Assembly (NCBI RefSeq): GCF_000003855.2
Contig: NW_003101679.1
Coordinates: 2,393,379 to 2,457,378, forward strand
Direction: 5' to 3'
DNA: 64,000 bases
DNA from: Blastomyces gilchristii SLH14081
Lineage: Eukaryota; Ascomycota; Eurotiomycetes; Onygenales; Ajellomycetaceae
This document shows, piece after piece, positions 1 to 10,669 of the stretch. The position numbers and the translations under genes were made by a program. A model generated the notes under the pieces. It worked only from the letters and a program-made list of their open reading frames with translations. It searched no databases and was not told the origin of the DNA. Each line of letters opens with the position of its first letter. The first letter of the stretch is position 1.

Positions 1-2146
1 GTTTTTGAGCTGTAGACTAGATTAATATCATTCATATAACTTGAAGATCACACTATTCTTATATTTCTATTTTTGAATAGATATGCAGTGTATATTACAA
101 ATAAAATGAGTGAGATTGAAGATCTCTGTGATACTTCTATTTGTATCTCAGTCTTGTCTTGTTTCATTCCATCAAAGAAAAGTTGTATAATTCTTTTAGA
201 TATAAAACAGTTAACTCATTTTATTAGAGAAAGTGACAGTTTTAATATCTTTAATGTCTGAATTAACTTTGACTTTGAAACATGATCAAATGCTTCTTTT
301 ATATCAATAAAAACTGCAGTTGAGACCAGACTCTCATACTTTGCTATTTAAATATCATGAACAACTGAGAGAACAGTATCAATTACAGAACACTGTTTTC
401 TATCTTTCATTTATTCACTGAATAAAAGAGAATCATCTATAGAGCTTATAAAAGATAGTTAAGTAGCTATTATCTTTTCTAAAACCTTTTCTAGGCAGTT
501 CAATAGAGATATTACTCTATATGACTTAGGAATTAAAGTTTTTCTATTAGGTTTTACAAGAATCACTCCAGTGACTTCTCTTCAGCATTCAGAATGATAT
601 TCATTTTTCAAGAGATTGAAAAAGAGCTCAAAATATTCATTTCTTAAGTAGAAATATGTATTTTGAATAATCAAGTGATTAATTGAATCAGGATCTGCAG
701 CAGTTTTAACAGAACTTGAGAAGATAGCTGACTCTAATTCATCTTATGTAAGATCAGGCCATTCTCAGTTATTTTCATCAATATAGTTGAGAAGTGATAT
801 ATTCTCTTTCTCTGAATCTGAATCTGAATCTGATGAGTTCTGAAAGAGAATTCTTATAAAAGCTTGACATTTTTTCTCAAAAGAGTTTGCTGTATATGAT
901 TCATTCTGAAACTCATATTCTAAGTCTGGAAGTTTTGCTACACTTCTTGTTTTAGTATAGTTAAAAGCTTTAAAAACTTTCTTCTCTTGTGCTTCTTCAA
1001 GAAATTTATTCCAGCAGTCTGTTTTAGCTCTTTTAATATCTGAAAAATATTCATTTCTGACAGCTTTGAACTCTTCATCAGATATTACATCATTCTTTCA
1101 ATCTCTTCTAGCAGTAGCTAATTCTTTTCTTTTAGATGAGATATTCTCATTTCATCAAGATTTTGAATACTCAGAAGATTTTCTCTTTGAAATATTATCT
1201 CTAACACTTGTTAAAATAATAGATGTAATAAGCTTCACTCTACTCTCAAGTATTTCATTTGAGATATCTTGATCAGAATTTCAATATAGCTCATTGTGTC
1301 TTTCAGATTTTAACAGTTTTATGCTTTCTTCAACTGCTTTTCAATCAGCTTTTTCAAAGTTATACTGATTAGAGAGAAGAGGATTTTCACTCATTTGTTT
1401 TTCACTCAGTTCAATATTAAATTGAATAATCTCATGATCTGATTCTGATGTCTCATTTGAATCAATAAACCAGTTTACAAGTCTTCTTTTCATTAGATTT
1501 TGTGACATGAAGATTAGATCTATAATAGACTTCTATTTCATGTCTTTTCTAAAGAATGTTTGTTGATCAGACTTATTAATCAAATTTATTGAATGCTTAA
1601 AGATTTATTCAATCAGATTATCAGCTCTCACTACTCTCTTGCATTCTGAATTTCATCAGAAATGATGTGCATTGAAATCTCCTGCAATTATAGAGTTTCT
1701 TGATGAAGTTATGTTCAGAAATCCTCTATCAATTGTTCAGATATTGTTATTTTCCTTCAATGACTTTTCATTATAGATATTTATGAGCTGTATAGTATCA
1801 AACTCATTTTCTTTATCTATAATATCATCCACCAGAATATCAGGGTCAGACATGATATCAAATCTTTGATTAAATTAATATCTTAATCTCTTTCTTTCAT
1901 AGATCACTACTCTTGACTTTATCTCAGACTTTTGAGATAGAAAGCAGTAGTAGCTTGAATAAGAAATGATGTAATTTTACTCAGCATCAAAATTCAGTTT
2001 CTGAAGTAGTATAAAATCAACTTTTTATTCAAATACAATTTGAAGATAAGAATAAATACAATTTAAGTTTCTATTCACATTATTTTAAATAAATGTGATT
2101 TTTGAAGAGTTTTTAAACTTTTTTTATTGTTTTTATTGTATATTCA
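1..2146 (-). pseudogene. LINE ORF2 (endonuclease/reverse transcriptase), mutated and cut by window edge
   Basis: Degenerate ORF2 of copy C. Reading from the minus-strand ATG at 2144-2146, the first 800-900 bases carry an APE-type endonuclease relic; the segment around 1640-1700 matches the endonuclease metal-site region of copy B (asparagine-alanine-histidine-histidine). The remainder matches the first half of the RT up to the catalytic YVDD region, which lies near base 20-30. Aligned with copy A (32401-32726), I count 17 transitions in about 326 bases, all toward A/T, plus one transversion. Tryptophan codons have mostly become TGA. The protein cannot be made. RNase H and the 3' tail would lie left of the window. 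Confidence 0.8.
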
Positions 2147-2176
2147 TACTAAAAGAGAGTAGAGATAGAGTAGAAT

Positions 2177-3781
2177 CTAGTCACTATTATCAGATAGTAG
2201 ATTATAACTGTTTTGAAAAGTAGGAATCTCAACTGCTTGCATTATATCTAGTTTCTCATCAGAGTCATTTCTCAATTCTCTAATCTTAACAGGAGTTTGA
2301 GGATTCAAATTCTGTTTATATTTAGCTGAAGAATTGAAGTTTGAAGATTTAGATAGTTGAGAGTTTCTTCTTTTTGAGCTTGCAGTTATAAGTCTACTGA
2401 CTTGACTCTTCTCTTCAGTTCTAGATTGACTTTGAGCTTCATCTTTTCTCCAGTTCTTTTAAGTTCTAGAAGTAGACATACATTCTTTTGAGCTAGATGC
2501 ATGTTTTTCTTTGCAATTCAAGCACTTAAGCAGAGTATATTGACAAATTTCATCTCTTTTTGAGCATGTTTCATATTTATGCTCACTAGTTTTGTGATCT
2601 CTGACACAGAATGCATATTTTGAGCCTCTAAAACATGAGATTGCAAAGTATTCATATCTTTGACAGTTTGAACACTGTGTTTGAGCTTTGAGATTCATTC
2701 TTGAGTCTTTGTATTCATGAACTCTCAGTTTCAAATCTACTACTCTTACTTCAGAGATCTTTGACTGTTCAAGTGTTTTTGTATATACTAGAACAGAGGC
2801 ATTTCTCCTGCTTTGTCTGAACTTAATTAAATTTAGTTATACAGGCTTCTTTCTCAGTTGAATAGAGTTGTATTCTTCTAATTCATTTTTGAGAAGTAGC
2901 ATTTCTTCTTCACAGTCAAAAATTTCAACTGAAATATTATAAAGAATGAATTTATCTCACTTTTCATCTCTTTCAGATAGAATTATTGTGTTTAGCAAAG
3001 ATTCTACTACTGACTTTCAGAGATTCTCATTCTGAATAAGGAATTCAGTACTGAATTCAGGCATTGTAGTCAGAATAATGAAGTTTTCAAAGAATGATGA
3101 CTTAATTAAAGCTATAACTGATTTTTGAACTTTAATATCAGTCATTAACTGAGAAAAGAACTGCTGATTAATTTCATTTCTGATTCTGAAAATGAGATTT
3201 GAGTTTAGCTTGTTTCTTTGCAGAATGTCCTGATTTGAGACTTTGAGAATAAGTCTTCTATTTCTGAAGATTTGAAAGTTTTTCTCTTTTTGCATTTTCT
3301 TTTTCACTTTTCTATGAATAGAGACATGAGCAGTATTCTTCTCAGTTTTCTCAGAATTATGAGCAGGTTTTGAGACAGCAGGTTTAGAGACAGCAGATTC
3401 AGCTGCTTGAGTATATGTTTTCTTCTGATTCAAAGAAGAAGAAGAAGTAGAAAAAAAGAAAGAAGAAGAGTAAGATGAAGAGTCAGTGATTGTACTAGGA
3501 ATTTTCAATGTTTTTTAAACTATGTTTGAGATTCTAAGTTGAAACTTGATCATCTCCTGTAGTTGTCTAGTCTGAGCATGAAGAATTAACAGAACTTCTT
3601 CATTCATCTCACTCAGACACTGCTTTCCAAGAATCTTGCTTGCTTTTTCAAGTTCCTGTATTTCAAGAACTTGTTATTTCTCTATTTCTTCTTTCTTTCT
3701 TCTCTTCAGAATTTCAATCTCAGGAATAGTATTTGAGAAAGCATCTTTTTCCCCATCAACTGAGTGTACTTTTGAACTCAT
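2177..3781 (-). pseudogene. LINE ORF1 (gag-like, CCHC zinc knuckles), mutated
   Basis: Nucleic-acid-binding ORF1 of the LINE, about 534 codons from ATG (3781-3779) to TAG (2179-2177), broken by several stops. An N-terminal charged, probably coiled-coil segment rich in Glu/Lys is followed by a Ser-rich run (about 3430-3500), a central domain, then clustered cysteine/histidine motifs (about 2500-2680, e.g. CSNCQRYEYF and CLNCKEKHA) of the LINE ORF1 zinc-knuckle type. ORF1 proteins of this type bind the element RNA. Start and stop match copy B (46892-48493). The same ORF is present but truncated at 44809-45264. Confidence 0.75.
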
Positions 3782-4770
3782 TATTCTTACTCAATGAAAA
3801 GTTGATCAGACTAATTCAATTGAGATATTTATTAAACTCTTTTACATTGAAAAGTTGGTCAGACTGTTTCAATTAAGAGGTTTCTAAGTCTGTTTTCAAT
3901 TGAAAAGTTGATCAGACTATTTCAAAAGAAGAATAACAGACTTTTATGTATAAAATATCTGATTTTTTTCACACTAGTTCAGTAACTAGGTTAGATTTTT
4001 GAAGAGAATCTAATAAACTTAAATTGATTTTTAAGATAAATCAATAAAATCTTTATAATCTCTTTCTTGGAATACAGTGAGGAAAAGTATGATATCAATT
4101 GATAGTAAATCAGATAATGTGACAGTTTTTGAGAGAAAAACTGACAAAAAATAAATCAATTTTTTGCAGAGAAATTGATTAAAACTATTCAATTTTATTC
4201 TAAATTATTCAATTCTTCTCACACAATAAGTGTGCAACTCAAATCAGTTAATAAAGAGTGTAAAAAAGAATTAAGTATTAATGAAAGCTCTTCAGTCACT
4301 GAAAAAGTAATTCTTACTTAAAAGAATATGAAATTATGACAGAAAATAACTCTGTTTTTAATTCTTTGTAAGAATATTGTGTAAAACCCAGAGAAAAACA
4401 TCTTACTTTTTCAAGAGAAGTAAAAAACTATTTCTGAAATCTTTTTTTTTTGCATTAACTGCTGTAGAAGAATGAGATAGAAACTACTAAGATATGCACT
4501 ACTGTATATTCTCTATCAAGACTTTCTCTCTTCAGAGTCTTGATATTATAGAGAATATAAGTCTGTTTCTACATAATAATGTAAATATTGTCAGTGAGAT
4601 GTAGAGAAACTGATTATTTATATCTCAAAATAGAAGACTTTGTCAATGATTATATCAATATAGAGTTAATTCTCAAATTCAATAGAAATCTAGTGTTGCT
4701 GTTCTCAATTCCTTGCAGAATCTATTGAATATTGAGGTATTAAAACTAGATTTAATATATCTCACTGTGC
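3782..4770 (-). other. LINE 5' untranslated region, AT-rich part
   Basis: No ORF. The stretch matches base for base, with scattered transitions, the sequences upstream of ORF1 at 43900-44808 and 45961-46891. It contains a short repeated motif near ORF1 in which 'agtctgatcaacttttca'-like units recur (3790-3920 on this copy). It is strongly depleted of CC, GG and CG. Confidence 0.7.
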
Positions 4771-5445
4771 AGGGATCAAAGGCTCAGTCAGACCTTGGGG
4801 TATACTGATTTTATAGTTGTCATGTCTGCCGATTATGTATCGAGTACAGTTGCTGAGGTATCTTTTTGTACTTTTCTGTCGGGGATGGGCCAGATTGAGA
4901 GGGGTGGTACGAGGGTGAGACTTGGCGTTGATGTCTAGATACACTGAAGACAGACCGCGGAGGTTGCACTTCAGAAGTGGCCGTTGGTTATATGCTTGAT
5001 ATTATCGCCGAGGTATCTTTTTGTATTTTTCTGCCGGGGATGGGCCAGATTAGGAAGGGCGGTACGAGGGTGGGACTTGGCGTTGTTGTTTTGGAACATC
5101 AAAGATGGACAGGGTTTTCGCGGAGGTCGCTCCTCAGATATCTCCACAACTACAGATCGGGGATCTTCCAAAATCGAGAAGATTGGTGCATATGGCTAGG
5201 TCTCTTCACCTTACAATTTGTATGGCACTTTGGCCCGGGGTTGTGGTGTGGTAGGGGTGAACGGGGGATAATCCCACACGGGAGTTTCGAACAACGTCTA
5301 GTTCACGTTTGGCTGGATATCTCCACCACCACACGGGGTATGCGGTCGGCGATGGGGTCCAAATGCTCGTATGATCGAGGGCTTTTCGATGGATCTATCG
5401 GCGGGTTCTTATTCGAAAAATCGAGCGAGTTCGTGATGGGGCGGT
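4771..5445 (-). repeat. GC-rich LINE 5' unit with internal duplication; antisense ORF on + strand
   Basis: A block of near-normal GC content at the 5' end of the LINE, with counterparts at 45265-45955 (well preserved) and 43224-43900 (mutated). It contains a degenerate internal tandem duplication: the segments at about 4774-4940 and 4971-5100 both encode, on the minus strand, a peptide with the shared core AKSHPRT and LAHPRQK. The plus strand has a 159-codon ORF (4977-5456), and the equivalent strand of the 45265 copy has a 177-codon ORF (45228-45761, minus). The roughly 11 amino-acid differences in the shared 150 residues show no sign of being conservative, so I do not call a protein. A promoter role is plausible for a LINE 5' end but unproven. 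Confidence 0.6.
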
Positions 5446-6720
5446 TGATATCATAGCTGTATTCTGCTGCAAATAATCAAAGAGATTATATTATATACTC
5501 ACCATCACAGATCTTATCTTATAAATATTCATACATATCTTTATAGTGAATATTATCAGATTACATAATATATCAGCAGTAATTATCTCTGACTGAGATT
5601 ATCTCTTCATCTCTAACTTCTGAGAAGCTTTAATAAAAAGTATATATATCAATCACTGACTATCAATCATCTATCATTCTCAAATAGATGAATAGATAGA
5701 GAGATAAAACAGAGAATTGAAAGTCTATCTACAATTGTACACTAACTATCTATAGCATGACTGAACAGATCTACTGTTATAAGCAGAATTTATATGCAGT
5801 AACTCAATTTATTTCATACTGAGAATATTCTCATTTCTTATAAATCTGAAATATCAATCACTATTTCTCATTGTCTCTGACATATCAATGAAAGCAATAG
5901 ATAAATGTTAAGTGAAATACACAGCAGTTCTAGTATGAAAGACACAGCAGACAGTATAAGAGAAACTACTATATACTCAAGATCTTATGAAGAAGTATGC
6001 TAAAGATAACTCATAAGAATTTCAAGTTAAATATAAAGTCTATTTAAATACAAAGAATCTCTCTATATAAAGATCAAATACAAAGTTAAATCACAAATTT
6101 CTGAGTCTCTTTCATATAGAAGTGCAAATCAGATCATAAGTATATTAGCTAAATCTCTTATCAAGCTATCAGATTCATAATATATTTTACATCTCTCTTC
6201 TTAAATTATGTATATCATGAAATGCTCATGCACAGTCACACACTCAGAGAAAGATAACTGAGATATAGAGAAAATAATGAACTTCTGAATAATTAGAGAG
6301 AGAGTCAAATACAGAGTATAATAATAACACAAAGAATCAGAATTTGATGAATGAGTAAGTAGACTCAACTCAACTTGTAAATACAGATTCATTTATATAT
6401 TAATATTATCACTGTTATTCAACACAACTCAAATCAACAGATCAAGATCTAGAACAATCATCAATTTCAGATGTAATAAACTTACAATTAGAAATATTAC
6501 TCTCATTTCACACTGCAGCATAGTAAGTATGAGAATACATTCATTAAAATCAGCTACATTAACTGATCTCTTTCAACTGAGACAGCTGTCTGCATGAGGA
6601 GAAACACATAAAAAAAAAAAAAAAAAATCTTAAAAACAAACAATGATGATGCTTTGCATCTTCTAAAAACATATTAATAACCTATGCATACATACAAACT
6701 GCTTTACAATACATTCTAGG
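5446..6720. other. AT-rich stretch without recognisable gene
   Basis: Low-GC sequence almost lacking CC, GG and CG, so probably an old hypermutated repeat. Short ORFs (e.g. 63 codons at 6201-6392, minus) look like chance openings. A run of 18 A at 6610-6627 marks the transition to the GC-balanced island. I see no domain, LTR or target duplication. Confidence 0.5.
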
Positions 6721-6960
6721 GCAGGGCTACTGCCAACCGCGGGTTGGGGCAGGTGCTCCCACTAGTGATACACGCTGGGACAGGCACAATGCCGCTGGCA
6801 ACCATAAGGCAGGCTACAATGCTGCTATATGTATGGGGCAGGCACAATGCCACCGGCAACCATAGGGCAGGCTACAATGCCGCTATACATACAAAAAGGG
6901 GGGAGAAACGGATGAGGAGGGGCAGGGTGAAAGGACCCTGTGATCAGTGATCACATGATG
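6721..6960. repeat. 58-bp tandem repeat (minisatellite-like) at island edge
   Basis: Two adjacent units with a 58-bp period start at 6783 and 6841, each holding GGCACAATGCC, GGCAACCATA and GGCAGGCTACAATGC. A shorter related piece lies at 6721-6770. The 68-codon ORF over it (6744-6950) is a by-product of the repeat. It lies about 250 bp beyond the ING stop codon. Confidence 0.7.
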
Positions 6961-7211
6961 CTCCGCATCCATCCTGTAAATAGCAATATCACCACACTGT
7001 GGTCAACAACCTCCTTTCCCTTTCTCAAGGATTAGATTAGCCACCAATGCAATACTAGCTACTGCCAACCATCTCTATAGCTTTCCCCCTGGTATTAGAT
7101 CTCGCGTACTAACACTGCCCTCCATTTGTCTGATTCCATTCCTGTCGTCACTCATTAGTGTACATCAACCGTTATATGGTTAATATTATGTTTAACACGT
7201 GATAATACCGT
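6961..7211. other. 3' flank of the ING gene
   Basis: GC-balanced sequence between the minisatellite and the ING stop codon, probably the 3' untranslated region and flank. No further ORF or RNA gene is evident. Repeat mutation appears absent. Confidence 0.5.
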
Positions 7212-9783
7212 CTATGGGCATCGCCGTCCACCGCCAGTTCGAACTATGCCGTCCGTTAATGCTTTCCCAAGCTTTTTCCGACATTCTGGGCAGTACCACT
7301 TCGCCGTCCGACTTGGAACTTCTGAGAGGCCGACACAGTCGAGATGGAACCATTCTTTGTCGCACTGAGAAAAATAAATTAAATCACGTTAGTTTTGTTT
7401 GTTTAATTAGTACTGTGTGTTAGTAAAAGCATTGGCAAAAAAAGAGGGGATAAAACACGATTGGAAGGACGCCTAATTGTGAAGTGCAAGATACAAAACA
7501 TGTTACAATCATGAAAATGGTATAAAAGTAAGGAATAAAAAAGCAGAAGCAGTACACTTAAAGAGGACATTTACGATGGCCACTCACATCATTATCCTCG
7601 CAGCAGATCATGGTACCGAAACTCACGTCTCCACAGAGACAGTATCTTGGTTCGTTCGGGTCGATTTCTTCCAGGAAGCCATCCTCATCCATCCGTATAT
7701 CCTCGGTCCTGGGAGCCATGTTCTGATCCTTCCTTTTCTTCACTGGTTTGGCCTTGCGACGGCCTACACTTACGGCAGCGCCGCCATCCTGGCCAGATGT
7801 TACGGGTCCTGGCGCAGGGCGCCTGCTACGGCGACCAGCTGCGGTTGTACCGGCGGGTTGATCCGCTCCAGGTGTGGCCTTGGCAACTGCTGGGGTTGCG
7901 CTCTTCCTTCGAGGTCGATCTCGGCCAATCGATTCTCCAGAGGCTCCAGTGGCGGAACGTGGTCGAGAGCCTGCTCGAGTAGCAGGCGGTGTGGGGGTGG
8001 GACGGATCCTGGCAGCCACGGAACCTGTTGTTCGGCGCAATTTCGCCGGAGATAAAGCACGCGGTGACCGTTTCGAGATAGCGGATGGGCCAACAGAAGG
8101 AGAAGTTCGAGGGCCTATACCCATCGCTGCACTTTCCACTAAAAATTCATCTCCAGCTGTGTTCACGGCACTTGTAGAAGCAGATTTGCTAAGCTTGCGC
8201 TTTTTAGTTGACGGCCTGACTGTAGCTAAGGAGATAGGAGCGGGAGATTCAACATCTTGTGATGATTCTAAAACGGCCGTCTCCTCAAATTTTCTCTTCT
8301 TCATGGTCTGCTTTGATACCTTTGGCCTATCTTTCACTGCAGGACCGTTAGCTTTGAAAGGTGTACCTAAAAGTCCAGATTGAACGTTATTGTAAAGATT
8401 CTGCTCAGCAGGGCTTGGAAACAAGCTTTTAAATGTAGACCCGATGTCCCCGAGTCGTCTCGCCGCCATCTCCGCTTCGGCCGCAGCGAGAGCTGCCTGT
8501 TCCCGTGCAAGGTTTTCGCGTTTCAGCTTCTTCGCCTCGTTAAGTTTCATACCTCGGTTACTTAGTTTGGTTTCCTCCACCCCCGAAACATCCGCGTTTA
8601 CTTCGCTTTTTCGGACAAGTTTTCCTGGAACATAATTGTTCGTTATGTCGTCGCAGTCTACAAACTCAGCGCCGGTTGCTTCAGCGTTCAGCTTGGCTGC
8701 TCTGTAGCCTTCCCATCCTCGACCACGCAGCGCAAGTTCTCGGTGGATCATAATTTCACTAGGTTGCCAAATATTGTTCTTCTTCATCTTCTTTCGAAGC
8801 TTGGTCATTTCCCATTCAGTCAAACGGAGCCATGGGAAATGTTCGCTTCCGATTTTTGCATCGTCCGGGGGAGGTTTTAGCATTGCCAAAGCATTGCTAG
8901 TAGAGGTATCGATTTGACTTATCTCCGCATTCCCACTAGAATCTGACGGCTGAGAGATGTGACGGCTGATCACATGTTTCTGCTTTTTCGACTTTCTTTT
9001 GTTCTTGGATGTGTCGAGCGACTGGGCGGCTTCGGCAGCATGCGACGAGCTGGGCCCAAGATCATCGTCTGATTGCTCCGTGCTGGCAATAGGTGAGTCC
9101 GGATTTCGCAGAACATGGTTAGGACCTCGGGTCGCTACGCCCTGTGGCTTTCCATTTTGTGGGCGTGTTTCATTAACGGTCGAACCAGCCACAACTTGTC
9201 GGGTTCCATCGATATGCAAAGTTATCCTTTGTGTAGAACGTGTCTCGCCAGCTTTACGGCCACTTCTTTCTCGTTTTGTTTCAAGTGATGATTCGGCTAG
9301 AGGAGGGGCAGACTCGTCGCGGGAAATTGCAGTACAAGTCTTTAGTAGTGCATTCAACTTGGATTTGATGCTCCCAAGGCGGTCAAAGTGGCGATCAACC
9401 ACATCGTAGAGGCGACATGCTTCCGCGTAGGCAGACTCTCGCGCATTCATCACGCGCCCCAATTGTTCTGATATTTGTCTTCGTAGAACGACGGGGTCAG
9501 GCCGCGAATCTGCTGGCAGATTGGGTAGTTGTCCATAGATCTTTGTAAGCTCGTGTACGGAGGCTGCAGCGTCCAGGTAGGTCTCATCCAGGCCACGAAT
9601 CAGGGTCAGGGAACGAACGAGGTCTGAAGGGAGGTATTCGGTATAGTCGATAAAATCGGTCACGGTAGCCTGCGCATCCGGATCTGAGGGCCCCTCCATG
9701 ATGCCACGCTCATCCGAATCGTCAGATATCATGGAGATCACGAGGCGCTCGAGGGAAAAGGTGAAAAGTTTCCGCTCGGTCAA
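7212..9783 (-). CDS. ING-family PHD-finger chromatin protein, join(7212..7364,7588..9783)
   Basis: A 782-residue ING (inhibitor of growth) homologue. Family members read trimethylated H3K4 as subunits of nuclear histone acetyltransferase or deacetylase complexes. Residues about 40-165 form the N-terminal helical ING domain; 170-700 are low-complexity with basic nuclear-localisation-like clusters (KNKRKSKKQK, KKRKFEE, KKRKLSKS, KPVKKRK). The C-terminal PHD finger is complete only after splicing a 223-nt intron (7365-7587; GTGAGT...CTCAG). Zn ligands are C715, C717, C728, C733, H739, C742, C757 and C760, with exactly the ING spacing (CxC-x10-C-x4-C-x5-H-x2-C-x14-C-x2-C). The aromatic-cage positions Y714, M725 and W737 are kept. 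The unspliced frame stops nine codons into the intron. The 5'-most ATG was used; ATGs at codons 18 and 29 are alternatives. It is longer than yeast Yng1, Yng2 and Pho23, mainly in the disordered middle, and which of these it corresponds to is not settled. Codon use and GC are unlike the surroundings, as expected for an unmutated host gene. Confidence 0.9.
7365..7587 (-). other. Intron of the ING gene
   Basis: On the minus strand exon 1 ends ...GAT AAT GAT at 7588, followed by GTGAGT. Exon 2 begins at 7364 after ...TTTTCTCAG. The phase is 0 and the junction restores the PHD spacing Asp-Asn-Asp|Cys-Asp-Lys. The intron contains in-frame stops and its AT content is higher than that of the exons. 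Confidence 0.88.
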
Positions 9784-10112
9784 GGCTCCGTTGGAGACAA
9801 TGTGATAGGAGAGTGGGGTGTCACCATCAGTGCGATAGGGGTGATCATGCAGTCACAGGTGACGCATTGGGAAGAGGCTCGCATTAACAATAGGAGCTCA
9901 TACGAAGCGTATTTCACGGCGACAAAGTATTAGAAAGCTTCAAAAGAGAAGAGTTATACTTCAGGGGAGGAGGGGAATATCAAGCGCTGGAGGTCTGGGG
10001 AGAGAGCTCCCAGTCACGAGGTAGAGGTATTGCTTTGCCGGATTTAGTTAACGTGAACCATGGGAGACAAACCGGATAAAGTGTTATTCCCAGAGTCCAT
10101 CATGTGATCGGG
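9784..10112 (-). promoter_or_regulatory. Proximal upstream region of the ING gene
   Basis: GC-balanced sequence between the ING start codon and the target duplication at 10113. It should hold the core promoter and 5' untranslated region, although I see no unambiguous TATA or initiator. Its original upstream continuation is displaced to 41249 by the nested insertion. Confidence 0.55.
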
Positions 10113-10117
10113 GAGGG
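10113..10117. repeat. Target-site duplication GAGGG of copia-1 (left)
   Basis: GAGGG immediately outside the copia-1 3' LTR end. The identical 5-mer is at 41249-41253, immediately outside the start of its 5' LTR. Confidence 0.85.
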
Positions 10118-10176
10118 TCTTGGAGGATAACGTTGTTGTGTGTGTGTAATCTATCTACGCGAGTTACACTAAATGG
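10118..10176 (-). repeat. Copia-1 3' LTR, distal piece
   Basis: Matches LTR positions about 50-104 of the intact copia-2 LTR (41100-41203), including the conserved core TTAGTGTAACTCGCGTAG. It is little mutated, unlike the matching piece at 28664-28730. The proximal piece is at 17862-17911. Confidence 0.85.
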
Positions 10177-10669
10177 ATCCATACCGGAAAAACGTAGGCT
10201 TATTATACGACCGGGTTATGGTTGTTCCGCTGTGCCAGTCACTGACACCATCACTGAACTGTAAAACTTAATATAATGATGAATTAGCTGTGAAATCACT
10301 GTAAATGAGTTATGAACAGAATAAAATCATCATTATATTGATAATATTGCTGATTTCTATCTATATAATCACTAATTCTAAAAAATATCTTATTTACTGA
10401 AATCATTCTCTATTGAAAATCTGTTATATTTCTCTATAATTTCTCTTAAATTCTCTGAATCATCTCTATATTATTATTATCATTTTCTGTCATATTCACA
10501 TCAACATTTATTTCAGAGAACTTGTGAATTGATATTAAAGTTAATGAAGAATCAGTGTTAATAATTATTTACTGTTTAAAAGAAGAGATTTCAGAGAGAT
10601 TAAGAGTTATATATTTATTTATCTATATTATTATTAACTTCTGTATAAATCTGAGAATTATTTCATTGA

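Larger units (their letters stand above)
1..5445 (-). mobile_element. LINE retrotransposon copy C (Tad-like), 3' part beyond window
   Basis: A non-LTR element read right to left: a GC-rich 5' unit (about 4771-5445), an AT-rich 5' untranslated region (3782-4770), ORF1 (2177-3781) and the start of ORF2 (from 2146 to beyond base 1). It aligns along its length with LINE copy B at 45265-52849, and its ORF2 end aligns with copy A at 32354-32726. The coding parts carry many C-to-T and G-to-A changes relative to copy A and are full of stops, while the GC-rich 5' unit is nearly unmutated. The 5' end is placed where the three 5' copies stop matching, just before the shared GAACTCGCTC. Confidence 0.85.

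Noticed and set aside
4977..5456. 159-codon ORF on the plus strand as a protein-coding gene.
   Set aside because: It lies antisense in a LINE 5' unit; differences from the second copy are not conservative and no family is recognised. Kept only as a finding.
7576..8383. Antisense and alternative-frame ORFs over the ING gene (e.g. 159, 111, 97 and 169 codons).
   Set aside because: Shadows of the real coding strand; no domains, and codon bias follows the ING frame.
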